DNA of 64,000 nt. Source: Streptomyces caeruleatus (GTDB lineage: Bacteria > Actinomycetota > Actinomycetes > Streptomycetales > Streptomycetaceae). A model generated the notes under the pieces. The model did no database searches, was not told the origin of the DNA, and saw only the letters and a list, made by a program, of their open reading frames with translations. The stretch is from positions 195,813-259,812 of the forward strand of contig NZ_KQ948927.1 of NCBI RefSeq assembly GCF_001514235.1. The letters are read 5' to 3'. The position numbers were made by a program, and so were the translations under genes. Shown in pieces: positions 35,742 through 43,664 of this stretch; within the stretch, counting starts at the first letter, position 1, and each line of letters starts with the position of its first letter.

Positions 35742-36944
35742 TCACCCCCGAAGCACCACAGCCTGCCCCGCCACCACCAACACCACCTGCTCACACTCCG
35801 AGGCGAACGCGGCATTCAACCGCCCCAACTCATCCCGATACCGCCGCCCGGAAGCCGTAGCAGGCACAATCCCCGACCCCACCTCATTGGACACGGCGAC
35901 AACGGTCCGCCGAGTAGCCCGCACCGCCTCCGTAAGCTCCCGCACCCGCTCCCGAAGCGCCTTCTCCCCACCCTCACCCCACACCGCGTCATCCCACGCC
36001 CCGACGGAGTCCATCGCATCCGTCAGCCACAACGACAGACAGTCGATCAACAACGGCGCCCCACCCTCGGAGAGAAGCGGCAGCAGATCGCACGTCTCAG
36101 CCGTACGCCACGACCCCGGCCGCCGCTCCCGATGCACCGCGACCCGCGCCGCCCACTCGGTGTCCCCGCCCCGCGTGCCCCCGGTCGCCACGTACAGCAC
36201 ATCCGGGAACGCCTCCAGCCGCCGCTCCGCCTCGACCGACTTCCCCGACCGGGCGCCGCCCAGCACCAGGGTCCGGCGCGGCACGTCCGGCACGTCCTCG
36301 TACGCCCCCACCACCAGCGTCGTCCCGTCCGGCACCGCCCGCGCCCCCGCCGCCGCCAGCCGCCGCCGCAGCTCGGCACCCGGCGGAGCGTCGTGGTCCA
36401 GGTGTACGGCGACGACGTCCGTGGTCGGCCCGAGCGCCCCCACCGCCCGCAGTTTGGCCAGCGCGTCCGGCCGCCCCACGACATCGGCGACCACCATGTC
36501 GTACATCCCGACGGCTCCGTTCTCCAGCCCGGCCGGCGCACCCCCCGGCGGCAGGTACAGCAGCCGCTGCCCGTCCGGCCCGGTCACCGCGTACCCCGTG
36601 CCCGGCGAGTCCATCGCCACCGCCCGCACCCGATGCCCCGTCAGCAGCGCCAACTCCCGCCCGTCCGGAACCCGCCCGGGCTGCGGCACCCCGGCCGGCA
36701 CCTCGACGGCGGGCCCGTCATGCGGATGCGACAGCAGCACCTGCCGTACGTTCCCCAGCGAACGCCCGGCCCGAGCCGCCGCGAACGCCGCACCGGGCGT
36801 CAGATCCAGCAACAGCGCCCCGTCCACGAGCAACGCGGTCGCCGCCCGCGCATCACCGCCGAGCGCGCTCGCGCACGCCGCGCACGGACAGTCGGGGCGG
36901 GGGAGTCCCGCGGGGGCACCGGTGCCGAGGAGAGTCAGTTCCAC
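35742..36944 (-). CDS. cobU: Adenosylcobinamide kinase/guanylyltransferase fused to a beta-lactamase-fold domain
   Basis: A 400-aa two-domain protein. Residues 1-215 resemble a metallo-beta-lactamase/PqqB-like fold (LTLLGTGAPAGLPRPDCPC, LLSHPHDGPAVEVP, VVAVHLDHDAPPG) but the classical HxHxDH metal site is degenerate. Residues about 225-400 are CobU: P-loop RTLVLGGARSGKSVEAE, VLYVATG, VAVHRERRPGSWRT (guanylylated His) and the tail VVAVSNEVGSGIVPA. CobU phosphorylates and guanylylates adenosylcobinamide. GTG 36944 starts the first beta strand. Such fusions are seen in streptomycetes; the N-terminal role is unknown. Confidence 0.88.
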   Translation of the reverse strand: MELTLLGTGAPAGLPRPDCPCAACASALGGDARAATALLVDGALLLDLTPGAAFAAARAGRSLGNVRQVLLSHPHDGPAVEVPAGVPQPGRVPDGRELALLTGHRVRAVAMDSPGTGYAVTGPDGQRLLYLPPGGAPAGLENGAVGMYDMVVADVVGRPDALAKLRAVGALGPTTDVVAVHLDHDAPPGAELRRRLAAAGARAVPDGTTLVVGAYEDVPDVPRRTLVLGGARSGKSVEAERRLEAFPDVLYVATGGTRGGDTEWAARVAVHRERRPGSWRTAETCDLLPLLSEGGAPLLIDCLSLWLTDAMDSVGAWDDAVWGEGGEKALRERVRELTEAVRATRRTVVAVSNEVGSGIVPATASGRRYRDELGRLNAAFASECEQVVLVVAGQAVVLRG

Positions 36945-37056
36945 AGACTGATTTTCGCGTGTCCGCGCAGGTCTCGCGCATCCGACTAGGCTCTGGGCAG
37001 AAGCCGGACCTTGATCCGGCCCTTGCTCTGCACGTGCTGACACCTTGGAGGCGTAC

Positions 37057-37266
37057 ATGGCGGCATGGACGTGGCGGTTCGAGAAGGCCGACGGGGCGGA
37101 GGTCCAGCCCGCGGTGCAGCCCGAGGAGTTCACCACCCAGGGGGACGCCGAGTCATGGATCGGGGAGCACTGGAAGGCGCTTCAGGAGGGCGGCGCGGAC
37201 CAGGTGCGGCTGTTCGAGGACGCCAGCGAGATCTACGGCCCGATGAGCCTGAACGCCGAGGCATGA
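37057..37266 (+). CDS. Small conserved protein of unknown function
   Basis: A 69-aa acidic cytoplasmic protein with Trp-rich start (MAAWTWRFEKADG) and FTTQGDAESWIGEHWKALQE, a size and pattern common to small conserved actinobacterial proteins. Strong GGAGG 5 nt before the ATG. A perfect 15-bp hairpin follows the stop. No function can be assigned. Divergent from cobU, convergent with the HtrA-like protease gene. Confidence 0.85.
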   Translation: MAAWTWRFEKADGAEVQPAVQPEEFTTQGDAESWIGEHWKALQEGGADQVRLFEDASEIYGPMSLNAEA

Positions 37267-37269
37267 GCC

Positions 37270-37305
37270 GACGGGGCGAGGGCGGCCGTACGCCCTCGCC
37301 CCGTC
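37270..37305. terminator. Bidirectional terminator hairpin
   Basis: GACGGGGCGAGGGCG and CGCCCTCGCCCCGTC pair perfectly (15 bp, 6-nt loop). The right arm reaches the stop codon of the convergent protease gene. Confidence 0.88.
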
Positions 37306-38383
37306 ACTGCTCACCCAGCGTCACATCCGCTGTCTTCTTGCTGCCGTTGCGGGTGAACGTCACCGTCGTCCGCTCACCCGGCTTGTCGGCGGCCAGCGCC
37401 TCGGCCAGGGACGTGATGGTGGTGATGTCCTCGTCACCCAGCCGGGTGATGATGTCCCCGCGCTCCAGACCGGCCTGGTCGGCCGCCCCGCCCGCCAGTA
37501 CCTCGACGACGGCCACGCCCGCCGCCTGGTAGTCGTCGTTCACGACCGTACGGCCGGTGATGCCGAGCGCCGCCCGGCCCGAGTCGGTGACCCGGCCGTC
37601 CTTGATGATCTGGTCGGCGATCGACTTCACCGTCGACGCCGGGATCGCGAACCCGATGCCGGGTGCCGCACCCTCCCCGAGACCGGGGTCGACGGCGGCC
37701 AGGGTCGGGATGCCGATGACCCGGCTGTCGAGGTTCACCAGGGCGCCACCGCTGTTGCCGGGGTTGATGGCGGCCGACGTCTGCACCATGTTGGCGATGG
37801 TCGCGCCCGTACCCCCGTTGCCGCTGCCCTCGGTGACGGTCCGTCCGGTCGCCGAGACGATGCCCTGCGTCACGCTGGAAGCCAGCCCGAGCGGCGAGCC
37901 CATGGCCAGCACGATCTGCCCGACCGCCACCTTCGACGAGTCCCCGAACTCCGCCGCCTTCAGCCCGCCCGGCGGCTTGTCCAGCTTGATCACGGCGAGG
38001 TCCTGCTCCGGGTACGAGGAGACCAGCCGCGCGGTGAGCTCGTCCTCGCTGTTGGCGGTCGTCACCCGGAACGTCCGCTCGTCCCCGACGACGTGCGCGT
38101 TGGTGACGATGTGTCCCTGGCCGTCGTAGACCACGCCCGACCCCAAATCGTTCCTGGCCTGGATCTGCACGACCGACGGCAGGACGTCCTCGATCACCTG
38201 CAGATAGCCGTCCTGGAGGTCGTCGACGGCGCCGACCGCCTTCGGTACGGCCGCCTGCCGCGTCGCGTCCTCGTTCTCGCGGGTCGCCGAGGAACCGGAA
38301 CACGCGGCGAGCACGCCGAGACAGCAGACGAGGACGGCGGCCGCGACGGCCGGGCGCCGGGCACGGAAACGGCGAGCATCCAT
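37304..38383 (-). CDS. HtrA/DegP-like S1C serine protease lipoprotein with PDZ domain
   Basis: A 359-aa exported protease. Lipobox VLAAC (Cys about 28) suggests membrane anchoring. The trypsin-like domain shows the triad: His in TNAHVV, Asp in EQDLAVIKL, Ser in NPGNSGGALV. A PDZ domain (about 265-355) includes GVAVVEVLAGGAADQAG and LERGDIITRLGDE. It would degrade or sense misfolded proteins outside the membrane. Monocistronic, with its own terminator; start ATG 38383 precedes a basic signal sequence. Related in role to mycobacterial PepD. Confidence 0.92.
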   Translation of the reverse strand: MDARRFRARRPAVAAAVLVCCLGVLAACSGSSATRENEDATRQAAVPKAVGAVDDLQDGYLQVIEDVLPSVVQIQARNDLGSGVVYDGQGHIVTNAHVVGDERTFRVTTANSEDELTARLVSSYPEQDLAVIKLDKPPGGLKAAEFGDSSKVAVGQIVLAMGSPLGLASSVTQGIVSATGRTVTEGSGNGGTGATIANMVQTSAAINPGNSGGALVNLDSRVIGIPTLAAVDPGLGEGAAPGIGFAIPASTVKSIADQIIKDGRVTDSGRAALGITGRTVVNDDYQAAGVAVVEVLAGGAADQAGLERGDIITRLGDEDITTITSLAEALAADKPGERTTVTFTRNGSKKTADVTLGEQ

Positions 38384-38468
38384 GCCCCGAGTCTCACCGC
38401 GGGGCCGGGACGAGGCGCGTCCTGCTCACCCGAACGGGATCGAACGGAGAGAACGGGAGCGGACGGGA

Positions 38469-39257
38469 TCAGCCGCGCACCCCGCACAGATGCAGCAGGG
38501 CCGCGACACCGCGATAGGGGTCCGTCTTCCCGGCCCGCTCCTCGACCGCCAGCAACGCCTCCACGTCCGCCGGGATCCCCGTCCCGTCGGCGGCGGTGTC
38601 GGTGAACACCCGCACCCCGTACCAGGCGTGCAGCGGCGCCGCGATCCCCGCGAGCGTCGCCGTCAGGTCCGCCAGCCGGTCGGCCCGGACGTCGAGGCCC
38701 AGCCGGTTGCGGTACGCGGTCGTGTCGAAGGCGGCCAGCGTCCCCGCCCAGTCCCCGGACAGTCCCGGCCGCATGGCCAGCGCGTCGCCGTTGCGCACCA
38801 GCAGCGACAGCAGCCCGCCCGGCGCGAGCATCCGGGCCAGCCCGGCGAGCAGCGGGTCGGGCTCCTCGATGTACATCAGCACGCCGTGGCACAGCACGAC
38901 GTCGAAGCTGCCCGGCAGGAAGTGGACGCCGGTGTCGCGCCCGTCGCCCTGGACGATGCGCACCCGCTCCCGGATGCCCTCCGGCTCACCGGCGAGCTCC
39001 TCACGGGCCGTCGCGATCATCCTCGGGTCCTGCTCGACGCCGGTCACCTGGTGCCCGGCCCGGGCCAGCCGCAGCGCCTGCGTGCCCTGGCCCATCCCCA
39101 CGTCGAGCACCCGCAGCCGCTGCCCGACCGGGAACCGCCCGGCTATCTGCTCGTCGAGCTGCCGGCCCACCAGCTCCTGCCGTACGACATCACGCAGCCC
39201 GCCCAGTCTGCTGAGCCACGCGTCGGCCGCACCCCCGGAAAAAGCAGTAGCGCTCAG
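38469..39257 (-). CDS. SAM-dependent methyltransferase (CmoA/UbiE-like fold)
   Basis: About 262 aa. Motif I LRVLDVGMGQGTQALRLARAG, then VTGVEQDPRMIA, VRIVQGDGRDTG, FDVVLCHGVLMYIEEPD and LLAGLARMLAPGGLLSLLVRN. The gene product contains no ATG or GTG codon before the conserved AFSGGAADAWLSRL start, so the best start is a CTG at 39257 that overlaps the upstream DUF3043 stop (CTGA) with GGAGAG 5 nt before it. Translational coupling to the DUF3043 gene is therefore likely. Substrate unknown. Confidence 0.78.
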   Translation of the reverse strand: MSATAFSGGAADAWLSRLGGLRDVVRQELVGRQLDEQIAGRFPVGQRLRVLDVGMGQGTQALRLARAGHQVTGVEQDPRMIATAREELAGEPEGIRERVRIVQGDGRDTGVHFLPGSFDVVLCHGVLMYIEEPDPLLAGLARMLAPGGLLSLLVRNGDALAMRPGLSGDWAGTLAAFDTTAYRNRLGLDVRADRLADLTATLAGIAAPLHAWYGVRVFTDTAADGTGIPADVEALLAVEERAGKTDPYRGVAALLHLCGVRG

Positions 39258-39853
39258 GGCCGCTCTCCGCGCTTGACCTGAGGCTTCGGCAGCCTGAGCC
39301 GGCGCATCTGCAGGGAGCGCATCAGCGCGTAGGCGACAGCGCCGCGCCGGTTGGTGTCCGGGAAGCGCTCGGCGAGCCGCTTCTTCAGCCGGAAGCCGGT
39401 GACCACCGAGTCGAGCACGATCAGCACGATCACGACCAGCCACAGCAGCAGCGCGACGTTCTGCAGCGCGGCCACCTGCACCATGCTCAGCACGAGGATG
39501 ACCACGGCCATCGGGAGGAAGAACTCCGCGATGTTGAAGCGCGAGTCGATGAAGTCACGCGCGAACTTGCGGACCGGGCCCTTGTCACGGGCCGGCAGAT
39601 ACCGCTCGTCGCCCCCGGCCAGCGCCTGGCGCTGCTTCTCCAGCGCGGCCCGGCGCTCGTCGCGCTGCCGCTTGGCGGCCTCCTTGCGCGACGTCGGCGT
39701 GTTGGCGACGCTGCGGCGCTGGGTCTGGGCCTCACTGCGCTTGGGCGTGGGGCGGCCCTTGGGGGCCTCGGGGTGGCGGGTCTGAGTGGAGTCGGTCACC
39801 AGCGCCTTGTCGGCGTCCTGGGCCTTCTCTTCCTTGGCACGGCTACGGAACAC
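39254..39853 (-). CDS. DUF3043 membrane protein
   Basis: A 199-aa protein. A highly charged N-terminal half (KGRPTPKRSEAQTQRRS, KEAAKRQRDERRAAL, RYLPARDKGPVRKFARDFID) precedes two hydrophobic helices (FFLPMAVVILVLSMVQVA and LLLWLVVIVLIVLDSVV) and a basic C-terminal tail. This is the actinobacterial DUF3043 family of unknown function. GTG 39853 (VFRSRAKEEK) is taken as the start; a TTG at 39862 is also in frame. Its stop overlaps the methyltransferase start. Confidence 0.85.
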   Translation of the reverse strand: MFRSRAKEEKAQDADKALVTDSTQTRHPEAPKGRPTPKRSEAQTQRRSVANTPTSRKEAAKRQRDERRAALEKQRQALAGGDERYLPARDKGPVRKFARDFIDSRFNIAEFFLPMAVVILVLSMVQVAALQNVALLLWLVVIVLIVLDSVVTGFRLKKRLAERFPDTNRRGAVAYALMRSLQMRRLRLPKPQVKRGERP

Positions 39854-40152
39854 AAAACCCAAGGGTACGGGGTGGCAGGGGTTGGACCCCAGCCCCGTGG
39901 GGAACGATCCGGCAACACCAGTCGTCGTAGGGGGACAGAGGGGACGTTGCAGACGGTTCCTCCTCCGGCCGCGGAGTCACCCGGCAGCCACCCGGGAGTC
40001 ACCTACTCCTTACGCCGGAGCGGGAGCGTCAGCAGTCGTCCTTGGGGATGAGCGCATCCGTCCCCGAACAGTGCGTCAATGGATGCAGGGCCCGTACTGT
40101 GGGTTCTGTCGCAGAGCTGGAGCTGGACGTCAGAAGGGGGCGCGCGAAGCCC

Positions 40153-40947
40153 ATGAGCGGTGTCATGAAGCGTATGGGGATGATCTTCCGCGCGAAGGCG
40201 AACAAGGCCCTTGACCGGGCCGAGGACCCGCGCGAGACCCTCGATTACTCGTACCAGAAGCAGCTGGAGCTGCTCCAGAAGGTCCGCCGCGGCGTCGCCG
40301 ACGTGGCCACCTCGCGCAAGCGCCTGGAACTCCAGCTCAACCAACTCCAGCAGCAGTCGTCCAAGCTGGAGGACCAGGGCCGCAAGGCGCTCGCGCTGGG
40401 CCGTGAGGACCTGGCCCGCGAGGCGCTCTCGCGCCGCGCCGCCCTCCAGCAGCAGGTGACGGACCTGGAGACCCAGCACGCGACCCTCCAGGGCGAGGAG
40501 GAGAAGCTCACCCTGGCGGCCCAGCGCCTCCAGGCCAAGGTCGACGCCTTCCGCACCAAGAAGGAGACGATCAAGGCCACGTACACCGCGGCCCAGGCCC
40601 AGACCCGCATCGGCGAGGCCTTCTCCGGCATCTCGGAGGAGATGGGCGACGTCGGCCTGGCGATCCAGCGCGCCGAGGACAAGACGGCCCAGCTCCAGGC
40701 CCGGGCCGGCGCCATCGACGAACTCCTCGCCTCGGGCGCCCTCGACGACCAGTCCGGCATGCACAAGGACGACATCCAGGCCGAGCTGGACCGGCTCTCC
40801 GGTGGTACGGATGTAGAGCTGGAACTGCAGCGCATGAAGGCCGAGCTGGCGGGCGGCACGTCCTCGCAGCAGGCGATCGAGGGCGGCAACGGCCAGTCGC
40901 AGTCCCAGCAGCAGCCGCAGGACACCCCGCGCTTCGACAAGCAGTAG
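40153..40947 (+). CDS. pspA: PspA/IM30-family membrane stress protein
   Basis: A 264-aa, mostly coiled-coil protein (residues about 25-200 with repeated Gln/Leu heptads such as LELQLNQLQQQSSKLEDQG). The N-terminal amphipathic helix MKRMGMIFRAKANKALDRAEDP is the membrane-binding part. PspA/Vipp1 proteins bind stressed membranes and form ESCRT-III-like assemblies. The C-terminal Gln-rich tail (SQSQQQPQDTP) is low complexity. ATG 40153 follows a purine-rich stretch and starts the conserved helix. PspAA is next in the operon. Confidence 0.92.
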   Translation: MSGVMKRMGMIFRAKANKALDRAEDPRETLDYSYQKQLELLQKVRRGVADVATSRKRLELQLNQLQQQSSKLEDQGRKALALGREDLAREALSRRAALQQQVTDLETQHATLQGEEEKLTLAAQRLQAKVDAFRTKKETIKATYTAAQAQTRIGEAFSGISEEMGDVGLAIQRAEDKTAQLQARAGAIDELLASGALDDQSGMHKDDIQAELDRLSGGTDVELELQRMKAELAGGTSSQQAIEGGNGQSQSQQQPQDTPRFDKQ

Positions 40948-40979
40948 CCGACGGCCGGGGCCCACGCCGAGGAGGCGAG

Positions 40980-41267
40980 ATGGGCGACATGATCGTCCGG
41001 ATCATGGGCGAGGGGCAGGTGAAGCTGTCCGACAGTCACCTGCCCGAGCTGAACAAGCTCGACGACGAGCTCCTGACGGAGATGGAGAACGGCGACGGGC
41101 CCGGCTTCCGCCGCACCCTCACCGCCCTCCTCTCCAAGGTCCGGGAACTGGGCGACCCCCTGCCCGACGACTCCCTGGAACCCTCGGAACTGATCCTGCC
41201 GTCGCCGGACGCGACGCTGGAGGAGGTCCGGGAGCTGCTGAGCGACGACGGCCTGATCCCGGGGTGA
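40980..41267 (+). CDS. PspA-associated protein PspAA
   Basis: A 95-aa acidic protein beginning MIVRIMGEGQVKLSDS and containing ELNKLDDELLTEMENGD, the PspAA family pattern. It is encoded 32 nt after pspA with GAGGAGG upstream of its ATG. The family is invariably linked to PspA in actinobacteria and is thought to partner with it in envelope stress; the mechanism is not established. A cluster of dispersed repeats follows. Confidence 0.88.
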   Translation: MGDMIVRIMGEGQVKLSDSHLPELNKLDDELLTEMENGDGPGFRRTLTALLSKVRELGDPLPDDSLEPSELILPSPDATLEEVRELLSDDGLIPG

Positions 41268-41289
41268 GCGTCACCTGTCGGCGCCGGCC

Positions 41290-41456
41290 CGAATCTTTCA
41301 GCCCGTCCGGCGTTTGAGGACGAGGCCCGTCCAGGGCCGAAGCGGGGGTCTGGGGGCGGCAGCCCCCAAAGGGGCGCGGGGAACTGCGCGACAAGCCCCC
41401 ACCGGCAGCCAGCCGCACAACGACCACCGGGGGTCTGGGGGCGGCAGCCCCCAGCC
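41290..41456 (+). repeat. Composite block of three dispersed Streptomyces repeats
   Basis: In order: CAGCCCGTCCGGCGTTTGAG (41300-41319) with GACGAGG after it; TGGGGGC-GGCA-GCCCCCA hairpin at 41351-41368; a type A repeat at about 41369-41418; and a second identical TGGGGGC-GGCA-GCCCCCA hairpin at 41436-41453. The block lies between pspAA and a histidine kinase gene and probably terminates the psp transcript. Confidence 0.8.
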
Positions 41457-41500
41457 GACGCGCACCCCAACGCCGGGCACACACCACAAGGAACCTCCAG

Positions 41501-42733
41501 TTGGCCCCCGTTCCAAGCCCCGCAGGGACCCGCCTCCGGCGTCACCTCAAGGCGCACCCCATGGCACTGGACGCCGCGCTCGCGGTCGCCGTGCTGGCCT
41601 GCATGGTCGCCGGCTCCTTCGTGGACCCGCACGGGAAGAACGAAGTCACCTGGGCCCTGCGCACCCCTGACGCGCTCAGCCTCCTGCTCATCACCCTCGG
41701 CGCCGCGGCCCTCGTCTTCCGCCGCCGTGCCCCCATGACGGTCCTCGCCCTCACCGGCACCGCCTCCGTCGTCGAGTCCGTCACCGGCGACCCCCGCGCC
41801 CCCGTCGCCATGTCCGCGGTCATCGCCCTCTACACCGTCGCCTCGACCACCGACCGCCCCACCACCTGGCGCGTCGGCCTGCTCACCATGACCGTCCTGA
41901 CCGGCTCCGCGATGCTCGCCGGCCCCCTGCCCTGGTACGCCCAGGAGAACCTCGCCATCTTCGCCTGGACCGGCATCGGCGCCACCGCGGGCGACGCGGT
42001 CCGCAGCCGCCGCGCCTTCGTCGCCGCCATCCGTGAGCGCGCCGAACGCGCCGAGCGCACCCGTGAGGAGGAGGCCCGCCGCCGCGTCGCCGAGGAGCGC
42101 CTGCGGATCGCCCGGGACCTGCACGACGTCGTCGCCCACCACATCGCCCTCGTCAACGTCCAGGCCGGTGTCGCCTCCCACGTCATGGACAAGCGGCCCG
42201 ACCAGGCCAAGGAGGCCCTGGCCCACGTACGCGAGGCCAGCCGCTCGGCGCTCAACGAACTCCGCGCGACCGTCGGCCTGCTCCGGCAGTCCGGCGACCC
42301 CGAGGCCCCCACCGAACCCGCCCCGGGCCTGGACCGACTCGACGAACTCGCCGGCACCTTCCGCAGTGCGGGCCTCCAGGTGGAGATCGCCCGCGCCGAC
42401 CAGGGCACCACGCTCCCCGCCGCCGTCGACCTGGCCGCCTACCGGGTCATCCAGGAGGCCCTCACCAACGTGCGGAAGCACGCGGGCCCGGAGGCGAAGG
42501 CCGAGGTCAGCGTCGTCCGGGTCGGCCCGAACGTCGAGATCACCGTCCTCGACGACGGAGCCGGCGACGACGAGAGCGTCGAGGGCGGCGGCCACGGACT
42601 CCTCGGCATGCGCGAGCGCGTCACCGCCCTGCGCGGCACCCTCACCACTGGCCCCCGCTACGGAGGCGGCTTCCGCGTCCATGCGATCCTGCCGGTCAAG
42701 AGCCGCACCCGCGCCGCGGAAGACGCCGTATGA
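41501..42733 (+). CDS. Sensor histidine kinase (HisKA_3/LiaS-NarX class)
   Basis: A 410-aa membrane kinase with about four to five N-terminal helices (22-150), a phosphoacceptor helix RIARDLHDVVAHHIALV (His about 208) and an HATPase domain with YRVIQEALTNVRKHAG, LDDGAG and GGHGLLGMRERV. The TTG start at 41501 has AAGGA 7 nt upstream; the ATG at 41561 is a shorter alternative. Its stop is embedded in the first of three tandem 17-bp repeats; the cognate response regulator starts 87 nt downstream. Confidence 0.88.
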   Translation: MAPVPSPAGTRLRRHLKAHPMALDAALAVAVLACMVAGSFVDPHGKNEVTWALRTPDALSLLLITLGAAALVFRRRAPMTVLALTGTASVVESVTGDPRAPVAMSAVIALYTVASTTDRPTTWRVGLLTMTVLTGSAMLAGPLPWYAQENLAIFAWTGIGATAGDAVRSRRAFVAAIRERAERAERTREEEARRRVAEERLRIARDLHDVVAHHIALVNVQAGVASHVMDKRPDQAKEALAHVREASRSALNELRATVGLLRQSGDPEAPTEPAPGLDRLDELAGTFRSAGLQVEIARADQGTTLPAAVDLAAYRVIQEALTNVRKHAGPEAKAEVSVVRVGPNVEITVLDDGAGDDESVEGGGHGLLGMRERVTALRGTLTTGPRYGGGFRVHAILPVKSRTRAAEDAV

Positions 42734-42793
42734 CAACCGAAGACGTATGACAACCGAAGACGTATGACAACCGAAGACGTGGGACACCCCTGA
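42730..42793 (+). repeat. Three 17-bp tandem repeats encoding overlapping mini-ORFs
   Basis: The unit ATGACAACCGAAGACGT is present three times (42730, 42747, 42764). Each copy reads ATG ACA ACC GAA GAC and then meets a stop: MTTEDV, MTTEDV and MTTEDVGHP. Each ATGA overlaps the previous stop, and the first overlaps the kinase stop. They could keep ribosomes moving from the kinase to the response-regulator gene, or be a simple slippage product. Confidence 0.75.
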
Positions 42794-42819
42794 CATCCCC
42801 CGACAGACGAGGACCCCGC

Positions 42820-43497
42820 ATGACCATCCGCGTCCTGCTCGCCGACGACCAGGCCCTGCTGCGCAGCGCGTTCCGGGTGCTGGTCGACTCCGAGCCCGAC
42901 ATGGAGGTCGTCGCCGAGGCCTCCGACGGCGCGCAGGCGGTGCGGCTGGCCAAGGAGAAGCAGGCGGACGTCGTCCTGATGGACATCCGGATGCCCGGCA
43001 CCGACGGCCTCGCCGCCACCCGCATGATCAGCGCCGACCCGGCCCTCGCCCAGGTCCGCGTCGTCATCCTGACCACCTTCGAGGTCGACGACTACGTCGT
43101 GCAGTCGTTGCGCGCCGGAGCCTCCGGGTTCCTCGGCAAGGGCTCCGAACCCGACGAGCTGCTCAGCGCCATCCGCGTCGCGGCCGGCGGCGAGGCCCTG
43201 CTCTCCCCGGCCGCCACCAAGGGCCTGATCGCCCGTTTCCTCGCCCAGGGCGCCGACGACGACCGCGACCCGGCCCGCGCCGAACGGCTCGACGCCCTCA
43301 CCGGCCGGGAGCGCGAGGTCCTCGTCCTGGTCGCCGGCGGGCACTCCAACGACGAGATCGCCGAGCGCCTGGAGGTCAGCCCGCTGACCGTGAAGACGCA
43401 CGTCAACCGGGCCATGTCCAAGCTGGGCGCCCGCGACCGGGCCCAGCTCGTGGTGATCGCGTACGAGTCCGGGCTGGTACGTCCAAGGGTGGAGTGA
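42820..43497 (+). CDS. LuxR/NarL-family response regulator
   Basis: A 225-aa regulator: acidic DD at 9-10, phosphoacceptor D55 (VVLMDIRMPGTDG), conserved Lys in GFLGKGSEPDE, and a C-terminal LuxR helix-turn-helix LTGREREVLVLVAGGHSNDEI with SPLTVKTHVNRAMSKLGARD. Partner of the upstream kinase. GAGGAC precedes the ATG. The gene 167 nt downstream encodes a large RND exporter in the same direction and is a plausible target, but no binding site can be named. Confidence 0.93.
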   Translation: MTIRVLLADDQALLRSAFRVLVDSEPDMEVVAEASDGAQAVRLAKEKQADVVLMDIRMPGTDGLAATRMISADPALAQVRVVILTTFEVDDYVVQSLRAGASGFLGKGSEPDELLSAIRVAAGGEALLSPAATKGLIARFLAQGADDDRDPARAERLDALTGREREVLVLVAGGHSNDEIAERLEVSPLTVKTHVNRAMSKLGARDRAQLVVIAYESGLVRPRVE

Positions 43498-43664
43498 CCT
43501 CGAAGCGGCGTACTGCGCCGGGAGTAGGCGCCGTATAAGGAAATGGACCTGGGGCCTACGAAACCGGGCTCCCCGATGGCTCAGGGTGTAAGGGCGGGCG
43601 CTCACTTGTGCGCCGCAGACGTACCTGCCCACTTCTGCCGCTCACAGAAGAGAGACCCTGACCC

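Noticed and set aside
36945..37056. Cobalamin riboswitch upstream of cobU, and similarly upstream of cobS and cobT
   Set aside because: No B12-box-like sequence or extended leader is visible in these short gaps.
41036..42796. 586-codon minus-strand frame
   Set aside because: Antisense to pspAA and the second kinase; Gly/Asp/Glu-rich shadow without motifs.
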